NCBI GenBank assembly: GCA_039583875.1
Contig: CM077166.1
Coordinates: forward strand, 86,054,564 to 86,118,563
Direction of reading: 5' to 3'
Origin: Platanthera guangdongensis
Lineage: Eukaryota > Streptophyta > Magnoliopsida > Asparagales > Orchidaceae
Length of the DNA: 64,000 nucleotides
Shown here: positions 11,242-23,574 of the stretch, piece after piece
Position numbering within the stretch: the first letter of the stretch is position 1
Layout of the letters: each line of letters begins with the position of its first letter
The notes under the pieces: generated by a model
Told to the model about the DNA's origin: nothing
Seen by the model: only the letters and a program-made list of their open reading frames with translations
Databases searched by the model: none
Translations under genes and position numbers: made by a program

Positions 11242-11890
11242 GTTTGGGTATAATTTACTCGAGTAAAGGAACCTTGTACTCGAGTACTTCACTGTATCTC
11301 TCGTGTAGCTAAGTTACCTACTCGAGTAGACATAGTCATATAATCGAGTAGCATACTTATATACTCGAGTAGATTACTCTTTATACACGAGTATTAAAGA
11401 GTTCACTCATCAAAATTTTTCTAAGTCATGGAGTCGAGTAAGTATACTCACATACTCGAGTAGATAGAATCATACTCGAGTAGTTCATTATACCTACTCG
11501 AGTAGATCATGCATCACTCGTGTATCTTGAATTTTTCTTACTCTAGAATTTTCTAAGTCTTTTACTCGAGTAGAACTTTCACCTACTCGAGTAGATTACT
11601 TCCTCTCGAGTAGTTTAGTTCAACTACTCGAGTAGCTCTTGCTGACATCTTCAGAATTCATTCTAAGTATCCCACTTGAGTAGTCCTTCATGTACTCGAG
11701 TAGTTTATGTAATATACTCGAGTAGATGCTTTATGTACTCGAGTAAGTCTCTCTACATACTCGAGTAGTTCTGTCTGCTTACACGAGTAGTTGATTTCTA
11801 CCTACTCGAGTAGCCCATCTTTATATACCCGAGTATGTTCTCCTTCATGTACTCAAGTAGTTATTCAACTACTCGAGTATCTATTCACTT
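11242..11890. promoter_or_regulatory. TACTCGAGTA palindrome array, A 5' LTR U3
   Basis: The perfect 10-bp palindrome TACTCGAGTA and one-base variants recur about every 20-35 bp, always with a variable AT-rich spacer. The array ends about 130 bp before the TATA box. The spacing and self-complementarity suggest binding sites for a dimeric protein; this is inference. Two more copies lie at 5721-5750 across the D insertion. Confidence 0.85.
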
Positions 11891-12741
11891 ACTCGTGTAT
11901 ATGGCTGAAAATTCTCTGAAATTTTGTTAAGTCCTTTTTCTGACGGGATTTTGAAATCACGCGACATGATTGGTCCACGTGTACATCATTATGACCGATT
12001 ATGACCGTTAGTCTCTTCTATATAAGGTCTTATCAGAAAATGACAAACCATAAGTACTCTCCAAGCTTTCTTGTCATTCTATTTTGAGAAAGTTCTTCAG
12101 CCGACTCCTCACTGTTTTCACGAAACGGAAGCCGCCGCCGACACCATCTTCTCCGGCCACTGCTCCTAAGTTCAGAGGATTCATTCAGAAGAAAGTTACA
12201 GATTGAGATCGACATCATCGTTCATTCTCTCTCTCTGATTCTGTAAAGGCAAGAAGATCCAGATCTGGGCCGAGACTCTCTTCACCGATTTCTGATAGTG
12301 CTGCAAAGTCCATAAGAAGAAGTTTTCTCGCCGTTTCTTCAGATCTGATTGGATTTACTGGTTGTATAATTTTCCAACCTTATTAATCTTGTAGGAGAAA
12401 GTTTCTCCGAGTGTAGGAGTTTTTCACTCCGAGTTTGTAGGAAGTGTTATCTTCCGAGGTATAGATCCTATTGTTTGGATCGAGTTTGTAGGAACTTTGT
12501 TCCGAGGGTAGGATCGATTTTGATCCGAGATAGTGGAGTAGCCGAGTCTAGTTGATTGCTAGATCGGTGAGGGAAAGTGGATGTACCCAAGGTTGGGGAA
12601 CCACTATAAATCTTGTGTCGTCTGTGATATTGGTAGATCGTTCTGTGCTGTGCTCAAACTATTTTTTTATTCCGCAAAAGACGCACAACTCACCTATTCA
12701 CCCCCCTCTAGGTGATTTAGGTTGACAACCGTTTTCTTTCA
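11242..12741 (+). repeat. Element A 5' LTR, part 2
   Basis: It continues A's 5' LTR after D and its target copy (11237-11241). It matches 21889-23410 apart from a 21-bp segment present only in the 3' copy, near 22370. About twenty CTCGAG palindromes fill 11242-11890. The TATA box TATATAA is at 12019-12025. U5 ends TTTCA at 12741, next to the primer site. Confidence 0.94.
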
Positions 12742-12743
12742 AT

Positions 12744-12756
12744 TGGTATCAAAGCG
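12744..12756 (+). other. Element A primer-binding site
   Basis: TGGTATCAAAGCG follows the LTR end after two bases. It matches the 3' end of initiator tRNA-Met with one difference from the common TGGTATCAGAGC, as in other Sireviruses; B has the same variant at 47755. Confidence 0.9.
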
Positions 12757-12825
12757 AGGTTGATCGTCAAAAGGTTAACACCTTGATCAGATCCAAATCT
12801 GTTGTCTGAAAGATTCTACCATAAA

Positions 12826-15048
12826 ATGGACACGGGCAAATATTTCGCCAATCTTCCATTGTGCAACAAAAATAACTTTCCCATGTGGAAAGAAAGGATA
12901 AAATTTTTCATGGAAGCTGTGGATCCAAGGATCTTCATGATCGTTGAAGAAGGTACTTACGTTCCTATGACTGTGTCCACTATCGACCCTACCAAGAAAG
13001 TTCCCAAAAAGCTAATGGATCTCGACAAAGACGAGATTGCACTTGTATCTCTCAACAAGAAAGCTAAGAACATTATAGCAAGTGCAGTCGATGACTCGAT
13101 GCTGCAGAATTTGATTCACTGTCAATCAGCTAAGGAGATGTGGCATTCCTTAGTCACTTTGATGGAAGGAACTGAAGAAGTAAGGGATGATCGAAGATCC
13201 CTTCTCAATCAAAAATATGAAGCGTTCCGACAAGGGAACAAGGAAACAATGCCGACACCTTTGAGAACTTCTTCAAAATTGTAAATGGCCTAAGGGTGTA
13301 TGGCCGTGTCTTCACCAACGGAGAACTGAACGAAAAATTCTTGAGATCCCTAACCAAGGAATGGGATAACAAGGTATGCGCCATCAGGGACTTCGGGAAG
13401 CTAGCTGAAACGGACCCGCAAAATCTCTTTGGAAAGCTTATGTCTTATGAACTCCAAATCAATAGAAGAAAAGCTGAAGAAGAGAAGGGCAGGTCTGAAC
13501 TAAAGGAGAAATCTGTCGCTCTGAAGGCAGACACCTCCAGAAAGACTAAGGCTGCCTCCCCCGCTCCAGCTCCAGAAGTTGATGAAGAAGAAGAAACATC
13601 AAAGCCTAGCACCTCAGGGTCTGAACTATCTGAAGGAGAGTTCTCCTTACTCTCAAGGAAATTCAAGAAGTTTCTCAATAAAAAGATACAATAGAAAGGC
13701 AAGGATGCCTCATACAGAAGATCGCGGCGCGATGATGATCGACAAAGAAAAGGCTCAAGCATCCACGAAAGGTATAATACTAAACAGAACAAATACGTTT
13801 CAACTAACATCATTTGCTACTGCTGTAATAAGCCAGGACACGTCATTGCTGACTGCCCTCACAAGAAGAAGGAGGGTGGTAGAAGAGAAGACAAGAAATC
13901 CTCACACAACAAGAAAAGGAAAGAGAAGAGGCTCATAGCCAAAAGGAGCAAGACTCTTAGCGACTCTGAATCATCTGAGTCAAGCGAAGAAGAAGAAGCT
14001 TACTTTGGGCTAATGGCTCAAACAGATGATGAACAAGAGCTCCAGTTCACTGGGAAGGTAAACTCTCATACCCCACTTTTAGAGTCTGAAGTCTCTGAAC
14101 ATGATTGCGAGGGTAGCTCCTCTGACGATGAGTCGGAATTGATGGCCCAGTACAAGGAGTTAATCATGGCTTACGACAAATGTCGTCGAGTCGTGAAGAC
14201 TCAGGATAAAGAGAGAAAAATCTCTAAAAGCCGAAGAGAGCAACTTGAGAGAGAAAGTCGCAAAGACTGACTCCCTCGAGGAAAACTTCAATAATACTAT
14301 TGAAGAATATAACAAGGCTCTTGAGCACCTTGACCTGAAGGAGAAGATCATCAAAGGATTGGAAGCCGAACTTGCGGCTGAAAGGAAACTTGTTGAGAGT
14401 TTCTCGAAGCCAAAAACAGTACTTCCATCATTGCTGAATTCTCAGCGAAGGCCAAGGGAGCTGGACTAGGCCATGAAGAAGCTCCTAGTAAATCCTCTAG
14501 GAGAAACAAGAATCAACGGAAAAATAAGGCCGCCAAAAAGGCCTCAGCCAAAGAAAAGGGAAAAGCCCCTCAAAATCAAACCACATTCAAAAAGGTCATC
14601 TTTCCATCAAATGAGTTTGATTTTGACTCATCATACGGGGACTTTGCTAGGCCTACTTATGTAGAGCCAAAGTCCCGCTATCAAGGATGGGCTAGACCCC
14701 GAAACTTTGGCAAAAGTGTCTTTAAGGCACCTTATGAAGAAGTTATTCTTCAGAGCTATGGCCCTTTCAATCATGGGAATAACTTCAAGAAGGCGCCAAA
14801 GACAAAGCCTGTTGTAGAGAAGCCCATAAAGGAGAAGAAGCCATGTGATTGCCATCATCATGAGGCATCTTCCTCCAAGAATGCTACAACTGCTAGACCA
14901 AAGTTCCAAAAGGTCAAGCAGGAGATCTTGAGGCAAAGGTACAACAGATTTGACTGTTGGTGTTGTGGCAAGGTTGGTCACTTCGCCATAGATTGCTGGT
15001 TCAATTCCAGAAATTCTGTTACCCCTCATGTCAGCAATATGAGATAGA
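12826..15048 (+). pseudogene. gag: Element A gag with two zinc knuckles
   Basis: It encodes the Sirevirus capsid/nucleocapsid protein. The start ATG at 12826 (MDTGKYFANLPLCNKNNF) is in good context and carries the FPMWKERIKFFMEA gag signature. The frame breaks near 13270, 13690 and again after 14260. Its pieces are 12826-13284 (capsid), 13296-13694 (LMSYELQ, then an acidic SGSELSEGEFSLL tract), 14013-14270 (acidic coiled coil) and later basic parts. Knuckle 1 is CYCCNKPGHVIADC at about 13815, and knuckle 2 is CWCCGKVGHFAIDC near 14955. The final stop is at 15046-15048. C's gag fragment (34837-36476) aligns over the second half. Long gags with an extended C-terminus are a Sirevirus trait. Confidence 0.9.
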
Positions 15049-15099
15049 CCGCTCATAATGCTAACACTCATAGTGGGAGCACTCTAACCGGAGACCAAG

Positions 15100-18000
15100 G
15101 ACCCAAACGTGTTTGGGTTCCTAAGGCAAATTGATTGTGATTGCAAGGATGTCCAAAGGCCAACAAAACGCCTATCTGGTACTTGGACAGCAGATGCTCT
15201 CGGCATATGACCGGGACGAGAAGCCTCATTCAGAAATTTACTCCAGTCATGAACGGACCAAAGGTCATCTTTGGAGGTTCAGACCGTGGAATTACTAAAG
15301 GCTATGGTATGATTACTAACGACAATGTATCCTTCTCGGATGTGGCCTATGTCGAAGGATTGGAACACAATCTCATTATCATAAGCCAACTCTGCGATAA
15401 AGGATACATAGTTGAGTTCCATTCTGACAAGTGCTTGATAAAATCCGTTGACAATATGGAAACGATTCTATCCGGCACTCGAAGCAGGAATATTTTCTGT
15501 TTGAATTTAATCTGTATAGATTCCTCTACACCAGTGTGTCTTTTAGCAAAAGATAGTGCGTCTCTTGGTGACCAATGACACAAGAGACTATCACATATTA
15601 ATTTCAAAACAATTAATAAACTATTTTCAATGAACTTAGTACGTGATGACCCAAATGTCAAATACGTCAAAGACAGACCTTGTCATGCATCCGTAAAAGG
15701 CAAGCAAACAAGGGCTACCTTTAAAAGCATTATTGGCAAAGACTCTAACAGATGTCTTCATCTATTGCACATGGACTTGTTTGGTCCACTGCAGATTAGA
15801 AGTTTGGGAGGTAAGGACTATACATTGGTAATTGTTGATGACTACTCACGCTTTGCATGGGTGTTCTTTCTGAAACACATGTCAGATACCATCGACATTT
15901 TTACTAATTTTGTCAGGCAAGTCCAGAATGAATATAACTGCTCCATAGTCAAAATCAGAAGTGACAACGGAACAGAGTTCAAATATGGGGCCATGACAGA
16001 ATTCTGTGAAAGCTTAGGTATCTTTCATGAGTTTTCCTCTCCTCGTACTCCACAACAAAATGGAGTGGATGAGAGAAGGAACAGAACACTCATAGAGGCC
16101 TGCAGGACCATGTTGAGTGATGCTTCACTACCGGAGTACTTCTAGGCTGAGGCCATCAACACTGCATGCCACGTGCAAAATCGAGCACTCATAAACAAAG
16201 ACCACAATAAGACACCTTACGAACTTCTGAAAGGCAGGAAACCAACAGTCTCTTACTTTAGAATCTTTGGCTGTAAATGCTTCGTACTTAACAATGGCAA
16301 GTATCATACCACCAAGTTCAGCGAAAAGAGCTTTGAAGGTATTTTTGTAGGATATAGTAATCATAGTAAGACATATAGGATATTTAATAGAAAAACCCTC
16401 GTGGTGGAAGAATCGATACATGTTGTATTTAATGAGACGAGCTTGCTGCAAAGCAATCCGTCTAGTGTGCTCACTGAAGATGCAGGTGAAAAGCTGAAAG
16501 AAACTAGCTTGGATGATCCGTCCGAAGACAAAGGCGAGAAGTTCATTAAGATCGCCACTCCAACTCCTATTGGATAGGCTGATGATCAAAATGAAGAAGT
16601 CATCCAGGATGAAGAAATCACTCCGGTGCTTGAAGATAATCCAGATGCAAGAACTCTAGAGCTCAGACATCTGAAGGATCACCCCATGGACCAGATCATA
16701 GGAGATCCCCGGGATGGTGTCAGAACTCGGAGAGGTACAACTAATGAGAATCTTCATTTGCGTTTTCTCTCACAGGTTGAACCAAATAAATTTGAGGAAG
16801 CAAACTCAGACGCATCATGGATAATGGCAATGGAAGAAGAGCTAAATCAGTTCAAGCACTGCAATGTGTGGATGCTGGTTCCAAGACTCAAAGGAAAGAA
16901 CATCATTGGAACAAAATGGGTTTACAGAAACAAGATGGATGAAGATGGAACTATCATAAAGAACAAGGCCAGACTCCTCGCTAAAGGCTATCGTCAAGAA
17001 GAAGGAATCGACTTCGACCAGACATATGCTCCAGTGGCGAGGCTGGAGGCAATAAGGTTATTCCTAGCATATGCTGCTTTCAAAGGCTTCACCGTCTATC
17101 AGATGGACGTGAAGTCGGCCTTCCTGAATGGTAACATAAAGGAGGAAGTGTATGTGGAACAACCTCCAGGTTTCGTTGATCCTAACTTTCCTGATCATGT
17201 CTACTTTCTGCACAAGACCCTATATGGTCTGAAACAAGCTCCTATAGCTTGGTATGAAACGCTGTCTACCTTTCTAATTGAGAACAAGTTCACAAGGGGA
17301 AAGATAAACAAGACATTATTTCTTAGGGAAATAAAAGGCAAGATTTTGCTAGTGCAAATCTATATCAACGACATTATTTTTGGCTCTACAGATAACAACC
17401 TCTGCAAAAAGTTCTCAAAACTTATGCAAGGGAAGTTTGGAATGAGCAGTATGGTTGAGCTGAAGTATTTCTTAGGGCTTCAAGTGAAACAATCTGAATA
17501 TGGAATTTTCATCTTACAAGCCAAATTCACCAAAGAGCTAATTAATAAATTCGGAATGGAGAACGCAACCTCTATGAGGACTCCAATGGGATCAACTATG
17601 TCTCTGGACAAGGATGAAAAAGGGAAACCTTTTGATGAAACCAAGTACAGAAGCATAATTGGATCCTTGCTCTACCTTACTGCCAGTAGGCCTAACATAA
17701 TGTTTTCAACATGTGTCTGAGCTAGATTTCAGGTGAACTCTAAGGAATCTCATTACGCTGCTACAAAGCGGATCCTGAGATACCTTAAATGCACACCAAA
17801 TCTTGGCTTATGGTACCTAAGAAGTAATGACAGCGAACTAATTGGATTTTCAGATGCAGATTTTGCAGGTAGTAAAGACGACCGGAAAAGCCCCTCAGGG
17901 ACTTGCCAATTCTTCGGAAGAAGGTTAATCTCCTGGAGTAGCAAGAAGCAGAACTATGTCGCAATCTCAACGGCCGAGTCAGAGTATATCTCTGTAGGCA

Positions 18001-18308
18001 GCTGTTGCGCACAGTTGCTATGGATAAAAAATCAGTTCGAGGACTACAACCTACAGTTCAAGGATATTCCCTTGTAATGTGACTCCTCCAGCGCAATTGC
18101 AATAGCCAACAATCCAGTCCCCCACAGCCGGACAAAGCATATCGAGCTAAGGTATCACTTCATCCGGCAACATGTGGAGCATGGAGACATAGATCTCCAA
18201 TATGTGCCTATAGATAGGCAAGTTGCAGATATCTTCACAAAGCCGCTGGACGAGACCAAGTTCTCGTTCTTCAAGACAGAGCTTGGGATGCTAAACAAAC
18301 AGGACTAA
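15100..18308 (+). pseudogene. pol: Element A pol: protease, integrase, RT, RNase H
   Basis: This is the copia polyprotein in one frame with no frameshift but five in-frame stops: TGA 15576, TAG 16143, TAG 16575, TGA 17718 and TAA 18075. The frame opens with the GDQGPKRVWVPK linker. The protease active site reads DSRCSRHMTG (15186), with the essential Gly replaced by Arg. The integrase zinc region has CHAS where C has CHAC. The integrase core keeps DLFGPL, RSDNGTEF and VDERRNR. RT has [11 protein letters not shown] and LYGLKQAP, but its catalytic box is YIND (17361-17372) instead of YVDD. RNase H ends VADIFTKPLDETKFSFFKTELGML. Two of the stops replace conserved Trp codons (TGG to TGA or TAG). 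The copy is enzymatically dead. Confidence 0.94.
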
Positions 18309-18394
18309 AGAAGGCTGGATGACTAAGAAGCAAGAAATTTCAAGGGGTTAGTCAAAACCTACTTTTTCTCAACTTTTTCATACTTCAACCGGAG

Positions 18395-18700
18395 AATCAT
18401 AAGACACACTCGAGTATGTGACTTCACCTACTCGAGTCACGGTAGACCTACTCGAGTAACAACTAACATACTCAAGTACTCTTCTCTACTTACTCGAGCA
18501 TAAGAATGTGCCTACTCGAGTATCTACTGACCTACTCGAGTAAGTCACTTACCTACTCGAGTAATTCACCTATCTACTTGAGTCTTTTTCTCCACCTACT
18601 CGAGTACTCTCTGTAGACCTACTCGAGTAACTCCTGTCGACCTACTCGAGTAACTCACTTACCTATTCGAGTAGTCTATCTCTTTCTCGTGTATTGTTTC
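18395..18700. promoter_or_regulatory. TACTCGAGTA array between A pol and ORF3
   Basis: About a dozen CTCGAGT palindromes, mostly CCTACTCGAGTA, recur at roughly 20-bp spacing. They are the same motif as in A's LTR, but the spacers do not match the LTR, so this is not a copied LTR piece. The position directly upstream of ORF3 is shared with C (61255-61400) and B (53170-53460). Confidence 0.85.
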
Positions 18701-18938
18701 CCAGATTTTGAAATTAGTTCTATTCGCCACCCAAGGCTCAATATCGCCTCTTTCTTCAAATTAATTAGCGAAAATTTAAGAGTTATATATATATGAAATT
18801 CCGAAAACTCAAACCTACATGACATCATTTCTTTCTCTCAAGTACCCTCTGCCTCTTCGCCTACCCTGCTGACTCACCTACTCTCCTCCGCCGCAGCTGC
18901 AGAGCCGCCTCTCTCACTTCTTCCCGTCAATCGCATCC
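18701..18938 (+). promoter_or_regulatory. Leader upstream of A ORF3 with acceptor-like site
   Basis: A TATATATATGAAATT tract lies near 18786. A pyrimidine-rich run ending CTCCGCCGCAG lies at about 18884-18894, some 45 bases before the ORF3 ATG. It could serve as a 3' splice site for an ORF3 mRNA. C and B have comparable sites. This is inference. Confidence 0.4.
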
Positions 18939-21281
18939 ATGGCGACTTCTTACAAGATCGGCGTCGGCTCAGAACTAGTCACCGAAGGTATTGCAGAGCT
19001 CTCCGATGATTTCCACAACCTCCTCATCCTTCTCGACACCGCCGGTCTCTCCTTCATTCTCTAGGAACCCTGTCACGTTCTATTCCCCGAAGTTGCTGAA
19101 TTCTTCTCCAATCTCAAGTTCAGAAGAAATGGAAAAGTCCTAAAATCCAAAGTGAAGGGTTTGAAACTCAAGTTCACCAAGACCTCTGTATCTCAGCTTC
19201 TCCGTTTACCGCTTGTCGATGAGGAAGATGTGTTAGATGATGAAGACTCTGACCGAACAGCCCTTTTCTGTGGCATTTCTCCTGACGCTCAGTATATTAA
19301 GAGGCCAGACATGAACGCTGAAGGAAAATTTCTAGTTGATATTATTGGCAAAATTCTACTGTGCAAGACTCACTCCATCAGAGACATTCCCTTATACTTC
19401 TTCGATATAATGCAAGCAATCATCTGCCGCAAGAAATACCAATTTGGTATGCTGATTTTGGACAAAATCAAGGACAGCATGAAATCCCCCAACTATGCCA
19501 GAATTATCTCCCTGCTCCTCCATGCCACAAATCCTGAAGTCTTCAACTTCTCCAAAGGGACCCCACTTCACCACATGAAGAAGGTCTCCATCTCTTCAAT
19601 TCAGAGATGGGATCTCAAGCTAAAGAATTCTGCCCAAGCTGCAAAGGTTTCAGAAATTCCAGAAGCTCCATCTATAGAGGACAGGACTCCATCTCCCTCT
19701 CCTCATCATGTGGCCAGCTCCTCTGGTGCACCAAGTGAGGGGGAGCCTGCTCCTTCTAGCCAAGTTAGGCAGCCCTCTCCTCAGCCAGAAATTCAATCCC
19801 TACCTCATACTCCACAGAGTCCAGCCACTCCTTCAGATCAAGTACCTCAAGACACTCTTCTTTCCACAGCTGATGCTATAGATGCTATGATTGTAGAGCT
19901 TTCTGAAGAAGTGCTCCCACCTCCTCCTCTATCCCCTCCAGCTCCAACCACTGAATGTCACAAGGACTTCTCTCCAGTACAGTCTCCTGCCCATTCTCCA
20001 GCCAGGACTCCAACACCATCTCCCAATCCTCCACCAGACAAGCCAGACCCCATTCTTATTTCTGATGAGCCTTCTCCTGAGCCAGCTGAGGCCCCTCTTA
20101 GAAATCTAGACTTGTCCCTTCCTCAGGATACAGAAGAAGGAGTTTCTCTCTCTCCTACAACCAGAGCTCAGAGCTCTGTGATAATTGAAGAACTAGCTCC
20201 TTGGGTACCTCCTTCTCTCCCTACTGCTGCTCCATCTACTGCTGCTATTACAGTCTCCTCCTCCTCAGATTTGCTGCAATATATCACAATTCTTCTTCAA
20301 GAAGAAAGACATCATTTTGACACCTCTCTAAAGGTGGTCACTGACAAGATAACTGCTCTTGAGTCTGAGATGAGCAGAGGCTTTGCTGAAATTCAGCATA
20401 ACACTGATAAGCTCAGGTACTTATTTCAACTTGGTGGCAAAGCCCTTGACCATACTATCACTAGTGTGGGCAATGTTATGGAACAAGGGGTCACCCTGGC
20501 AAACAATCAGATGGAGCTAGACAAGAGGAATGAAGCCAACAAGATGAAGATCTGTGAAGAAGTGGGCCTTCTCAAAGATGATGCCATAGCCCAGCTATCT
20601 GTTGAACTCAGAAAGGGGGAGGGTTTGATAAAAGAACTCAAAGAACAGGTAGAAAAATCTACTGCTCAGAAGACAGATGAATGGAAAGCTCATGTGAAGA
20701 CCATTCATGCTGATGTGGTAGCCCAAATACAGAGTGTCAAATTTCACACATATGACACTGCTGTCTGGATGCACAATCAGATCTTGCCAGATCTTGCAGT
20801 TGTCCCAAATATCATTCCCCATCATCTCAACCCTCTAGCTATAGATGTCACTACCCCAGCTGTTCTTCTGCAACCTACCTTCTCTCCCAAGCCTGGAGAC
20901 TCAGTTTCTCCTCCAGACACTTATGTTCCAGGCTGGGAAGAAGACCCTGTTGATATATTCCTTCAAGCTCCTCTAGAGATCAGAACCTCCAAGAAGAAAA
21001 GGAAGTATGGTGAAGGCCCCTCTGCTAGCAGGTCTGCTCCTTCCAAAACCACTGAACATGCTAAAGCCTGGTCTCCAACCTCCAAGTCTCTAATTTTGGA
21101 CACACTCAGTCTAGTTTTGGATCTAAATGAGAACAGGAGCATTCATTACAGTTCCCAGGAATGGGAGTTATATGAGAAATCAATGCTAAAAAGGAAGATC
21201 CATGACATAGAGTTTGGCGAAATAACCCTACTGCTCCTCCAAGGCCTCCTAAATATTTCCCTAAGCCATTCAGCTATCTAA
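18939..21281 (+). pseudogene. Element A ORF3, Sirevirus 'envelope-like' protein
   Basis: About 780 codons from ATG 18939 to the stop at 21279-21281, with one in-frame TAG at 19062-19064. C's homologue has Gln at that position, so CAG to TAG is likely. The N-terminal third (LLDTAGLSF, VSQLLRLPLVDEED, PNYARIISLLLHA, HHMKKVSISSIQRW) is a compact domain conserved in C and resembles the plant transposon protein domain often found in such ORFs. The middle third is rich in Pro and Ser. Next comes a predicted coiled coil (VTDKITALESEMSRGFAEIQ) and a basic KKKRKYGEG patch near the end. I see no clear signal peptide or transmembrane helix, so a membrane role is doubtful. It is far better preserved than gag. 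The function is unknown. Confidence 0.85.
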
Positions 21282-21513
21282 GAAGACAGTAAGAAAAGAT
21301 GGATAAGCAACAATCCCAAGCCTAAACCTAACAAATGATGAGAGATTGAAATGACAAGTTGTAGACTTGATGTTTTTGGAAACTTACATATATACAATTC
21401 TTCATTCTTGTCTAATTATCCTTTTCATTGTCTATTATTTACCTGCTCATGTTTTTCTACTTAGTTTCTTTTATGTCCGTAATTCACCTTAGTGTAAAGG
21501 GTTCTGACTTCAA
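21282..21513 (+). other. Element A 3' untranslated region
   Basis: AT-rich, no ORF. It separates ORF3 from the polypurine tract and 3' LTR. Confidence 0.7.
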
Positions 21514-21528
21514 CAAATAGGGGGAGAT
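21514..21528 (+). other. Element A polypurine tract
   Basis: AAATAGGGGGAGAT lies directly before the 3' LTR. The same string precedes B's 3' LTR at 55731-55745, which supports a common lineage. Confidence 0.92.
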
Positions 21529-23410
21529 TGTTGGGTATTACATCCACATTAACCCAGATTTGATGAAGTCACCCTGAAACTAAGATGAATTAAGTTGTAT
21601 TTGATGCTTGGTTTGAGTTATATGTTTGCAGGAATTTCACTAGGGAGTGTAGACCAATGTCAGTCCACAGTGGGTCACCAAACACAGGAACTGTGCAATG
21701 TAATCCCTCATTGCATATTCCAAGGTGTTGACTCATGTGTGGTCTCTCTATTGGGACACACTTCATATTCAAGCTATTGGACTATGGGAAAGGAATTGGA
21801 AGTTGACTATACTAGAGAAACAGTTTTCCAACATCAAAAAATTTTTCTCTAAGTCTTTTACTCGAGTATATCTATAACTACTCGAGTAGTTTGGGTATAA
21901 TTTACTCGAGTAAAGGAACCTTGTACTCGAGTACTTAACTATATCTCTCGTGTAGCTAAGTCACCTACTCGAGTAGACATAGTCATATACTCGAGTACCA
22001 TACTTATATACTCGAATAGATTACTCTTTATACCCGAGTATTAAAGAGTTCACTCATCAAAATTTTTCTAACTCATGGACTCGAGTAAGTATACTCACAT
22101 ACTCGAGTAGATAGAATCATACTCGAGTAGTTCATTATACCTACTCGAGTAGATCATGCTTCACTCGTGTATCTTGAATTTTTCTTACTCCAAAATTTTC
22201 TAAGTCTTTTACTCGAGTAGAACTTTCACCTACTCGAGTAGATTACTTCCTCTCAAGTAGTTTAATTCAACTACTCGAGTAGCTCTTGCTGACATCTTCA
22301 GAATTCATTCTAAGTATCCCACTCGAGTAGTCCTTCATGTACTCGAGTAGTTTATGTAATATACTCGAGTAGTTTTTCCAGTACTCGAGTAGATCCTTTA
22401 TGTACTCGAGTAAGTCTCTCTACATACTCGAGTAGTTCTGTCTATTTACTCGAGTAGTTGATTTCTACCTACTCGAGTACCCCATCTTTATATACCCGAG
22501 TATATTCTCCTTCATGTACTCGAGTAGTTATTCAACTACTCGAGTAGCTATTCACTTACTCGTGTATATGGCTGAACCTTCTCTGAAATTTTGTTAAGTC
22601 GTTTTTCTGATGGGATTTTGAAATCACGCGACATGATTGGTCCACGTGTACATCATTATGACCGATTATGACCGTTAGTCTCTTCTATATAAGGTCTTAT
22701 CATAAAATGACATACCCTAAGTATTGTCCAAGCTTTCTTGTCATTCTTTTTTGAGAAAGTTCTTCAGCCGACTCCTCACTATTTTCACGAAACGGAAGCC
22801 GCCGCCGGCACCATCTTATCCGGCCACTGCTCCTAAGTTAAGAGGATTCATTCTGAAGAAAGTTACAGATCGAGATCGACATCACAGTTCATTCTCTCTC
22901 TCTGATTCTGTAAAGGCAAGAAGATCCATATCTGGGCCGAGACTCTCTTCACCGATTTTTGATAGTGTTGCAAAGTCCATAAGAAGAAGTTTTCTGGCCG
23001 TTTCTTCAGATCTGATTGGATTTACTGGTTGTATAATTTTCCAACTTTATTAATCTTGTAGGAGAAAGTTTCTTCGAGTGTAGGAGTTTTTCACTCCGAG
23101 TTTGTAGGAAGTGTTATCTTCCGAGGTGTAGATCCTATTGTTTGGATCGAGTTTGTTGGAACTTTGTTCCGAGGGTAGGATCGATTTTTGATCCGAGATA
23201 GTGGAGTAGCCGAGTCTAGTTGATTGCTAGATCAGTGAGGGAATGTGAATGTACCCAAGGTTGGGGAACCACTATAAATCTTGTGTCGTCTGTGATATTG
23301 GTAGATCATTCTGTGCTGTGCTCTAACTATTTTTTTATTCCGCAAAAGACGCACAACTCACCTATTCACCCCCCCTCTAGGTGATTTAGGTTGACAACCG
23401 TTTTATTTCA
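21529..23410 (+). repeat. Element A 3' LTR
   Basis: 1882 bp, TG..CA, uninterrupted. It contains a palindrome array (21857-22570) with about twenty TACTCGAGTA copies, a TATA box at 22686-22692, and a 21-bp segment (near 22370) absent from the 5' LTR that adds one more palindrome. The frame at 22724-23053 begins at TTG and is interrupted in the 5' LTR copy, so I do not call it a gene. Confidence 0.95.
21857..22570. promoter_or_regulatory. TACTCGAGTA palindrome array, A 3' LTR U3
   Basis: Same motif and spacing as in the 5' LTR. Several sites that are degenerate in one LTR are perfect in the other (for example ATAATCGAGTAG at 11340 versus an intact site near 21990), which shows the ancestral array was more regular. 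Confidence 0.85.
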
Positions 23411-23574
23411 AACCTACCCAAATCCCAAGTTCAAACCTTAATATAATCTAAAACAGTCTTAAAATCATCCTAAGGACTAATCCAGCCGAATTAGACAGAA
23501 ACGATGAAAAATTTCTAAGTCCCAGGAAAATTAGGCGAATTTCTCATAATACATGACAAAGCAGCCATGCGACA

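Larger units (their letters stand above)
5390..23410 (+). mobile_element. Sirevirus A (Ty1/copia), full length, host of nested element D
   Basis: Order: 5' LTR (split by D), primer site, gag with two zinc knuckles, pol (protease, integrase, RT, RNase H), palindrome array, third ORF, polypurine tract, 3' LTR. This order and the AATAGGGGGAGAT polypurine tract are typical of plant Sireviruses. Without D (5751-11236 plus one target copy) the element is about 12.5 kb. A likely 5-bp target duplication, AACCT, lies at 5383-5387 and 23411-23415, with two extra bases at the left edge. The 5' LTR begins TATTGGG where the 3' LTR has TGTTGGG, so the terminal TG is mutated. The LTRs differ by about nine positions in the first 215 bp right of the D insertion, so A is not recent. 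Confidence 0.93.

Noticed and set aside
11242..11890. Regularly spaced short repeats resembling a CRISPR array
   Set aside because: The repeats are 10-bp perfect palindromes with irregular spacing inside plant retrotransposon LTRs. There are no cas genes, and repeat and spacer lengths do not fit CRISPR.
18939..21281. True retroviral envelope protein for A ORF3
   Set aside because: It is called envelope-like in the literature on related elements, but I see no signal peptide, fusion peptide or clear membrane anchor, so I keep the function open.
22724..23053. 109-codon frame in A's 3' LTR
   Set aside because: It starts at TTG, and the 5' LTR copy has a stop in it. It is probably a leader sequence without a coding role.
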